NCBI GenBank assembly: GCA_036001225.1
Contig: DASYUM010000250.1
Location: 1-35,810, forward strand
Source: DASYUM01 sp036001225
Lineage (GTDB): Bacteria; Methylomirabilota; Methylomirabilia; Rokubacteriales; DASRDR01
Direction: 5' to 3'
DNA: 35,810 nt
A model generated the notes under the pieces. The model was not told the DNA's origin and did no database searches. It was given only the letters and a program-made list of their open reading frames with translations. The translations under genes and the position numbers were made by a program. Shown here one piece after another: positions 31,369-35,810 of the stretch (the stretch's first letter is position 1; each line of letters begins with the position of its first letter).

Positions 31369-32285
31369 GCGTAGCGGATCCGCGGATCGAGGATCGTGTA
31401 CGCGACATCCACGAGGAGGTTGATGACGACGAAGATCGTGGCGGAGAGGATCAGGATGGTCTGCACGACCGGGAAGTCGCGGAAGAAGATGGCATCCACC
31501 ACCAGCTTCCCCATCCCCGGCCAGGCGAAGACCGACTCGGTGATGACCGCGCCGCCCAGCAGGGTGCCGATCTGGAGGCCGATCACGGTCAGGATCGGGA
31601 TCGTCGCGTTCTTGAGCGCGTGGCGGAGGATGACGATCCGCTCGGCCAGCCCCTTGGCCCGGCCGGTCCGGATGTACTCGCGGTTGAGGATCTCCAGCAT
31701 GCTGGAGCGGGTCAGGCGCGCCACCAGCGCGGTGGGGAACGCGGCCAGCGTCACGCTGGGCAGGACGAGGTGGGACCAGCCGTAGAAGCCGGAGGTGGGG
31801 AGCCAGCGGAGCGTCACCCCGAAGAGCAGGATCAGCATGATGCCGAGCCAGAAGTTGGGCAGCGACTGACCGAGGACGGCCATCACCGTCCCGGCGTAGT
31901 CGTAGCCGGTCCCCTGGCGGACCGCGGCCACGATGCCGATCGAGACCCCGAAGCCGACGGTCAGCAGCATCGCGGCCAGGGTCAACTGGACGGTGGCCGG
32001 CAGCCGCTCGACGACCACGGTGAGGGCCGGCGACCGGTACTGGAAGGACTGCCCGAAGTCGCCGCGCACGACGCTCTTGAGGAAGATGGCGTACTGGACG
32101 TAGAGCGGCTCCCGAAGCCCGAGGTGGCGGTTCAGCTCCTCGACGGCCGACTGGGGCGCGCCTTCGGGCAGGAGCATCTTGGCCGGGTCGCCGGGGATCA
32201 CGCGCAGGATCACGAAGACGAGGACCGACACGCCGGCCAGGGTCACGGCGGACTGCCAGAACCGGCGGAGGAGATAGGCCCGCAT
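31365..32285 (-). CDS. dppB: Peptide ABC transporter permease DppB
   Basis: A 306-residue permease with the family start RAYLLRRFWQSAVTLAGVSVLVFVILRVIPGDPA, the LGLREPLYVQYAIFLKSVVRGDFGQS motif and the coupling loop EYIRTGRAKGLAERIVILRHALKNA. The end VAYTILDPRIRYA is typical. About six membrane helices are expected. ATG 32285 follows the binding protein gene by 189 bases, which contain two hairpins and no gene. It is translationally coupled to dppC. The ATP-binding subunits DppD and DppF are not in the window. Confidence 0.94.
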   Translation of the reverse strand: MRAYLLRRFWQSAVTLAGVSVLVFVILRVIPGDPAKMLLPEGAPQSAVEELNRHLGLREPLYVQYAIFLKSVVRGDFGQSFQYRSPALTVVVERLPATVQLTLAAMLLTVGFGVSIGIVAAVRQGTGYDYAGTVMAVLGQSLPNFWLGIMLILLFGVTLRWLPTSGFYGWSHLVLPSVTLAAFPTALVARLTRSSMLEILNREYIRTGRAKGLAERIVILRHALKNATIPILTVIGLQIGTLLGGAVITESVFAWPGMGKLVVDAIFFRDFPVVQTILILSATIFVVINLLVDVAYTILDPRIRYA

Positions 32286-32408
32286 CAGCGCTCCCGCTCC
32301 CTTCCGGCCGGTGGCAGCGTGGTGGGCGCCGGAGCGATCCTAGGACGCCGCCAGGGCAACCACGCGCGACGCGCTGCAAAAGCGCCGCGGGTTGGTGTTC
32401 CGCTCCGA

Positions 32409-32427
32409 GCGCGGGCTTCGCCCGCGC
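32409..32427. repeat. Short GC hairpin beside the dispersed repeat
   Basis: GCGCGGGC (32409-32416) and GCCCGCGC (32420-32427) form a perfect 8-base stem with loop TTC. It lies 15 bases from the larger hairpin at 32443-32470, so the gap between the binding protein and dppB carries two hairpins in tandem. Confidence 0.6.
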
Positions 32428-32442
32428 AACTTCGGGGGGGCA

Positions 32443-32470
32443 TCGGGGGGGTGTTCCGACACCCCCCCGA
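32443..32470. repeat. Dispersed palindromic hairpin, copy 2
   Basis: A perfect 12-base inverted repeat with a 4-base loop: arms at 32443-32454 and 32459-32470, each with seven Gs or Cs in a row, around TCCG. Five As follow (32470-32474), which is not a terminator T-run for the minus-strand gene. It lies 4 bases after the stop of the binding-protein gene and shares its core, in opposite orientation, with the element at 26142-26171. Confidence 0.75.
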
Positions 32471-32474
32471 AAAA

Positions 32475-34004
32475 CTAGGCGATCCCGACGTCGTAGAGCA
32501 GGACGTAGTAGTCCCGGCGCGCCTCGAAGTCCCGGAGCTTGTCGCTGATCGCGTAGATCGCCACGCTGTAGTACGGCCAGATCTCCGGCTCCTCGTCCCA
32601 GAGAATCCGCTCGATCTCCTCGTACTTCTGCTGGCGCACCTTGGGGTCGGGCACGCGCCCCTCGGCGATGAGCTGCTCGACCCGGGGGTTGTCGTAGCGG
32701 GTGAGCTTCTCGGCGCCCGCCCTGGTGAACCACTGGCCGAGGTACCAGTCGGGGTCGTGGGGCATGTGGGCCCAGCCCGAGTAGAAGATGTCGTAGTTGC
32801 CGGCGGTCCGCTGCTCACGGGCGGAGGCGATCTCCAGGTTCCTGATGTTGACCTTGATGCCGACCTCGCCCAGCATCGCCGCCACCGCCTGCGCGATCTC
32901 GAGCTGCTTGGGGTAGAGGTCCTTCATGAGGACGAAATCCACCGAGAGGTTCTGGTAGCCGGCCTGCTTGAGAATCTGCCGCGCCTTCTCGGGGTCGTAC
33001 TGCTTCTGGCCGAGGTTGGCGTGCCCGATCAGCCCGGGAGGGATGGGGCTGACCACGGGGCGGCCGTAGCCGAGCAAGAGGTCCTTGATGATCACGTTCC
33101 GGTCGATCGCCAGCGAGATCGCCTTGCGGACGCGCGGATCCTTGACCGGTTCCTTGGCGAGCTGGAAGTGCCAGCGCTGGGCCTCGACGGCCGGAGTGTC
33201 GAGGACCTTCACGCCCGGGGACGCCTTGAGCGTCTGGACCATGTCGGGCCAGACCCGGTCGATGACCTGCAGCTCCCCGGCCCGCAGGGCGGCCACCCGG
33301 GTCGACAGCTCCGGGATGAAGCGGAAGGTGACCTTCTCGACCCTCGGGATTCCCCGCTTCCAGTAGTCCGGGTTGGCCGAGAGGACGATGTGGTCGCCGT
33401 GCGTCCAGTTCAGGAATCGGAACGGGCCCGTGCCCACCGGCTTCTGGAAGAAGGCATCCTCGTTGGCCGCCGCGCCGGCGGGGAGCATGCCGAGCATGGT
33501 CAGGTGGGCCGGCAGCGAGCCGAACGGCCGCTTGGTGCTGACGGTGACGGCGTGGTCGCCCTCCTTCTGGACGTCCTCGATGTCCTGGTAGACGAACGCC
33601 TTGATGAGCTTGGTGTTGTCCCGGACCCGCTTGAGCGTGTAGACCACGCTGTCGGCGGTGAACGGACTCCCATCGTGGAACTTCACGCCCTTGCGCAGCG
33701 TGAACCGCCAGGTCGTGTCGCTGACCGACCGCCAGGTCTCGGCCAGGGCGGGCACGAACTTGTCGTCGTTGGTCACCTCGACCAGCGGGTCGTACACGTG
33801 GCGGAGGACCGAGGTGGCGGAGATCGAGTAGTGGTTGGCCGGGTCGAGCGTGAGCATCCGCTCGGACAGCCCGGCGATGATCTCGCCGCGCCGGGCCTGA
33901 CCGCGGGCCAGGCCGGGTATCCCGGCCGCCGCGACGCCGGCGCCGCTGGCGATCAGGAACTGGCGGCGGCTCAGGGGACGCGATCGACGCCTGGATTGCG
34001 ACAT
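32475..34004 (-). CDS. dppA: Peptide ABC transporter substrate-binding protein (SBP_bac_5)
   Basis: A 509-residue periplasmic binding protein of the DppA/OppA family. The N-terminal LSRRQFLIASGAGVAAAG is a twin-arginine signal, so the protein is probably exported folded. Family motifs are LDPANHYS, LRHVYDPLVE, ETWRSVSDTTWRFTLRKGVKFHDGSPFTADSVVYT, VGTGPFRFLNW and the VRKAISLAIDRNVI segment. ATG 34004 is set by GAGGAG 6 bases upstream. It precedes dppB and dppC; the hairpins in the 189-base gap may lower permease expression relative to this protein, a common pattern. A candidate promoter with an internal palindrome lies at 34060-34088. Confidence 0.93.
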   Translation of the reverse strand: MSQSRRRSRPLSRRQFLIASGAGVAAAGIPGLARGQARRGEIIAGLSERMLTLDPANHYSISATSVLRHVYDPLVEVTNDDKFVPALAETWRSVSDTTWRFTLRKGVKFHDGSPFTADSVVYTLKRVRDNTKLIKAFVYQDIEDVQKEGDHAVTVSTKRPFGSLPAHLTMLGMLPAGAAANEDAFFQKPVGTGPFRFLNWTHGDHIVLSANPDYWKRGIPRVEKVTFRFIPELSTRVAALRAGELQVIDRVWPDMVQTLKASPGVKVLDTPAVEAQRWHFQLAKEPVKDPRVRKAISLAIDRNVIIKDLLLGYGRPVVSPIPPGLIGHANLGQKQYDPEKARQILKQAGYQNLSVDFVLMKDLYPKQLEIAQAVAAMLGEVGIKVNIRNLEIASAREQRTAGNYDIFYSGWAHMPHDPDWYLGQWFTRAGAEKLTRYDNPRVEQLIAEGRVPDPKVRQQKYEEIERILWDEEPEIWPYYSVAIYAISDKLRDFEARRDYYVLLYDVGIA

Positions 34005-34059
34005 GGCAGACTCCTCGTGGCTGTGGAGTGACGCGGTCGGCCGGACAGGCTTGTCCCGG

Positions 34060-34088
34060 ATTTACTGCCAGCGGCGAGCCGCTGTCAA
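34060..34088 (-). promoter_or_regulatory. Candidate dpp promoter with a palindrome in its spacer
   Basis: On the minus strand TTGACA (34088-34083) and GTAAAT (34065-34060) are 17 bases apart. Between them CAGCGGC-GA-GCCGCTG (34069-34084) is a perfect inverted repeat with 7-base arms. A regulator bound there would cover the promoter. It lies just after the DinB gene, so the dpp genes can be transcribed on their own. Confidence 0.45.
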
Positions 34089-34104
34089 GACCCCGCCCCG
34101 CGCG

Positions 34105-34590
34105 TCACCGCCGCCGGACCTCGCCCACCCGCAGCATCACGACGTACAGGTGATGCGCCTCGTGGAGGAGGAAGAACTCCAGCCAGCGCGGGACGGTCAT
34201 CTCGCCGAAGGTGGGGTGGAGCCCGGTTCGCTCCGCCTGGGCGCTGGAGAGCGACCGCGCCCACGCGATGAGCCGCGCCCGGTTCTCGGCCAGCCGGCGC
34301 AGCACGTCCGGCAGCGGCAGCCGCGACCATGCCGTCCACTCGGGGTCCTCCTCCGCCCGATACCGCCCCAGCGGGGGACGGTCTTCGGCGAGGATGCGCT
34401 CGAGCCGCCGGAGAAAGACCTCCGCGTGGCGGGCCAGGTGGGCGAGATTCTCCCGCGCCGACCACTCGCCGGACGGGGGGCGGGCGTCGAGCACCTCGGG
34501 CGGCACGCCGCCCACGATGGCGGCCAGCGCGTCGGGCTGGGCGGCCAGGCGCACCAGGATCGAGTCCGGGATCCCCGTCGAGCCGGTCAT
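34105..34590 (-). CDS. DinB-like four-helix metal-binding protein
   Basis: A 161-residue DinB/YfiT superfamily protein. The metal-ligand histidines are His51 (ENLAHLARH), His143 and His147 (LLHEAHHLYV), the usual H...HxxxH arrangement. PPSGEWSARENLAHLARHAEVF is the typical second-helix pattern. Members include thiol-dependent transferases (bacillithiol, mycothiol) and many proteins of unknown role. It starts at ATG 34590, overlapping the Nudix stop by 4 bases, so the two are coupled. It lies between two peptide transporter gene sets. Function not assigned. Confidence 0.88.
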   Translation of the reverse strand: MTGSTGIPDSILVRLAAQPDALAAIVGGVPPEVLDARPPSGEWSARENLAHLARHAEVFLRRLERILAEDRPPLGRYRAEEDPEWTAWSRLPLPDVLRRLAENRARLIAWARSLSSAQAERTGLHPTFGEMTVPRWLEFFLLHEAHHLYVVMLRVGEVRRR

Positions 34591-35150
34591 CCCACCACCC
34601 CGACGGTGAGCGCCCAGCCGAGGGCCGTCAGCGTGAGCCCGTCCAGGATCGCGTTCAGCCGGATCAGCTCGCGCACCTCGGCGGGGGTGAACCACTGCAA
34701 GCCCAGCGTCTCGTTCCGGTCGAGCGGCTCCGAGCGGCGGGACAGGCCTCGCGCCACCATGAGATGGAAGACCTGGTTGCTCGAGCCGTTGGACGGGTGG
34801 TACTTGCCGAGGACGGTCCACCGCATGGCGAGGTGCCCGGTCTCCTCCAGAAGCTCGCGGGCGGCGGTCTCCTCCACCGACTCGCCCGCCTCCATCCGCC
34901 CGGCCGGAACCTCCCAGCCCCGGGTGCCGGTGATGAAGCGATAGTGGTCGATCAGGAGCACCCGCCCGTCGTCGCCCACCGCGACCACACCGACCGCCGG
35001 ATACGCATAGTCGAGCACGTGATAGTCGGGGATCACGCCTCCGTCGGGCGGGCGCACCGCCCACTGCTCGACGTTGATCCATTCGCTGGTATAGACGGTG
35101 TGTTTGTCCAGCACCTGCCAGGGGGCGGCGCCGGCTGTCTCGTCGCTCAT
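34587..35150 (-). CDS. Nudix hydrolase (ADP-ribose pyrophosphatase-like)
   Basis: A 187-residue Nudix protein. The box is complete at residues 84-106 (G-x5-E-x7-REL-x-EE-x-GH), with Glu103 and Glu104 as metal ligands. The preceding VPAGRMEAGES and the VLLIDHYRFITGTRGWEVPAG region resemble ADP-ribose pyrophosphatases. It would split a nucleoside diphosphate linked to another group. The C-terminal GLTLTALGWALTVGVVG is hydrophobic, perhaps a dimer helix. ATG 35150 has GGGGAG just upstream. The stop overlaps DinB. It is encoded directly after the 3' end of a second DppC gene and may share its transcript. Confidence 0.9.
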   Translation of the reverse strand: MSDETAGAAPWQVLDKHTVYTSEWINVEQWAVRPPDGGVIPDYHVLDYAYPAVGVVAVGDDGRVLLIDHYRFITGTRGWEVPAGRMEAGESVEETAARELLEETGHLAMRWTVLGKYHPSNGSSNQVFHLMVARGLSRRSEPLDRNETLGLQWFTPAEVRELIRLNAILDGLTLTALGWALTVGVVG

Positions 35151-35170
35151 GGCTCTCCCCTTCCCGGGGT

Positions 35171-35810
35171 TCAGTGGCGGAGCCGGGGATCCAGCAGGTC
35201 CCGCAGCCCGTCGCCGAGGAGGTTGAAGGCCAGCACGGTCAGCGAGATCGCGACCGACGGCCACAGCAGCGGCAGCGCCGACAGCTGCATGAAGCGGCCC
35301 GACTGCTCGACCATGCGCCCCCACGACGGGGTGGGCGGCGGCGGCCCCAGGCCGAGGAAGCTCAGGCCCGATTCGAGCAGGATCGCGTGACCGGCGGCCA
35401 GCGAGGCCTGGACGAGAATCGGAGCCAGGATGTTGGGCAGGATGGCGCGGGCCACGACGCGGAGGGCCGAGGCCCCCAGCGCCCGCGCGCTCTCCACGTA
35501 CTCGAGGTCGCGGATGGCCAGCGTGGTGGCGTGGACGACCCGGGTGAAGCGCGGGATGTAGAGGACGCCGATGACCAGGATCAGGTTCACCAGCGAGGGA
35601 CCGAGGAAGGTGACCACGAAGATCCCGAGCAGGATCGGCGGGAAGCAGAGGAGGCCGTCCATCGCGCGCATGATGATCGCCTCCACCCCCCGGCCCGCGT
35701 ACGCAGCCGCCGTCCCGAGCACGGTGCCGCCGAGCGCGGCCAGGACGACGCTGGCCAGCCCCACCGTGAGCGTGATGCGTGCTCCGTAGACCAGCCGGCT
35801 CCAGATGTCG
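35171..35810 (-). CDS. Second DppC-type peptide ABC permease, 5' partial
   Basis: The last 213 codons of a DppC/OppC-family permease; the gene continues past the window end. The visible frame begins DIWSRLVYGARITLTVG, part of the family GRDIWSRL motif. It goes on through helices to the coupling loop EYVESARALGASALRVVARAILPN and ends NLLGDGLRDLLDPRLRH. It is a paralogue of the DppC at 30520-31368: the coupling loops and C-termini match closely. GTG 35764 is an internal codon, not a start. A second peptide transporter operon must therefore lie just upstream of the window edge. Confidence 0.93.
   Translation of the reverse strand, partial: DIWSRLVYGARITLTVGLASVVLAALGGTVLGTAAAYAGRGVEAIIMRAMDGLLCFPPILLGIFVVTFLGPSLVNLILVIGVLYIPRFTRVVHATTLAIRDLEYVESARALGASALRVVARAILPNILAPILVQASLAAGHAILLESGLSFLGLGPPPPTPSWGRMVEQSGRFMQLSALPLLWPSVAISLTVLAFNLLGDGLRDLLDPRLRH

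Noticed and set aside
32443..32470. CRISPR repeat or intrinsic terminator
   Set aside because: The palindrome occurs once here and once 6 kb away without spacers, and no T-run follows on the coding strand of the upstream gene.
31620..34031. An 803-codon plus-strand open frame opposite dppB and the binding protein
   Set aside because: Antisense shadow with low-complexity composition; the minus-strand genes carry full family motifs.

Overview
The window is GC-rich, densely coded bacterial DNA. Its most likely source is an uncultured soil or groundwater bacterium of the Candidatus Rokubacteria / Methylomirabilota type. This is an inference from the mix of F420-type flavoproteins (LLM, PPOX), Liv-type and peptide-type ABC transporters, hydantoinases, CoA-transferases and PIN toxin modules; no rRNA or marker gene is present to prove it. 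Genes are packed with stop/start overlaps, and no stretch above 300 bases lacks a gene.

Layout. (1) 1-1818: the 3' two-thirds of a type I restriction HsdR gene. (2) 1811-5894: a plus-strand run of SDR, FAD monooxygenase fused to an F420/FMN split-barrel domain, enoyl-CoA hydratase-like protein, RidA-like protein and VOC protein. Together with a benzoate/2-aminobenzoate-type CoA ligase at 9282-10916 it looks like an aerobic aryl-CoA degradation locus. Between them lie a small membrane protein, a second SDR, a membrane-anchored alpha/beta hydrolase and an LLM-class oxidoreductase. (3) 11095-12833: a secreted two-repeat protein and a methyltransferase, convergent. (4) 12990-15627: an AbrB/PIN toxin-antitoxin pair whose toxin stop overlaps the start of an enoyl-CoA hydratase plus CaiB/BaiF CoA-transferase pair. 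(5) 15634-16779: a secreted PQQ-type sugar dehydrogenase. (6) 16912-24652: a Liv-type binding protein, hydantoinase A and B, a Phd/PIN toxin-antitoxin pair, then LivH and LivM permeases, all on the plus strand. (7) 24837-27654: a DUF1344 protein with a strong terminator, a lipoprotein trypsin-like protease, a family 5 uracil-DNA glycosylase and a LivG ATPase. (8) 27748-30416: an isoaspartyl peptidase/asparaginase, a Gfo/Idh/MocA dehydrogenase and a third VapBC pair. (9) 30520-35810 (minus strand): a peptide ABC transporter (binding protein, DppB, DppC), a DinB protein, a Nudix hydrolase and the 3' end of a second DppC.

How it works together. The ligase would activate an aromatic acid to its CoA thioester, the monooxygenase fusion would attack the ring, and the hydratase, dehydrogenase and RidA-like proteins would process the product. 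The Liv binding protein, permeases and hydantoinase A/B form a transport-plus-ring-opening unit for a cyclic amide. The peptide transporter, asparaginase and Gfo dehydrogenase fit a scavenging heterotroph.

The most unusual observations are: the monooxygenase fusion, in which a split-barrel domain sits where relatives carry an Old-Yellow-Enzyme domain; three PIN toxin modules with three different antitoxin folds, two of them wedged into metabolic gene runs and preceded by clear palindromic operators; a two-copy dispersed hairpin element; and two genes (hyuA, livG) with no conventional start codon where the protein family begins.
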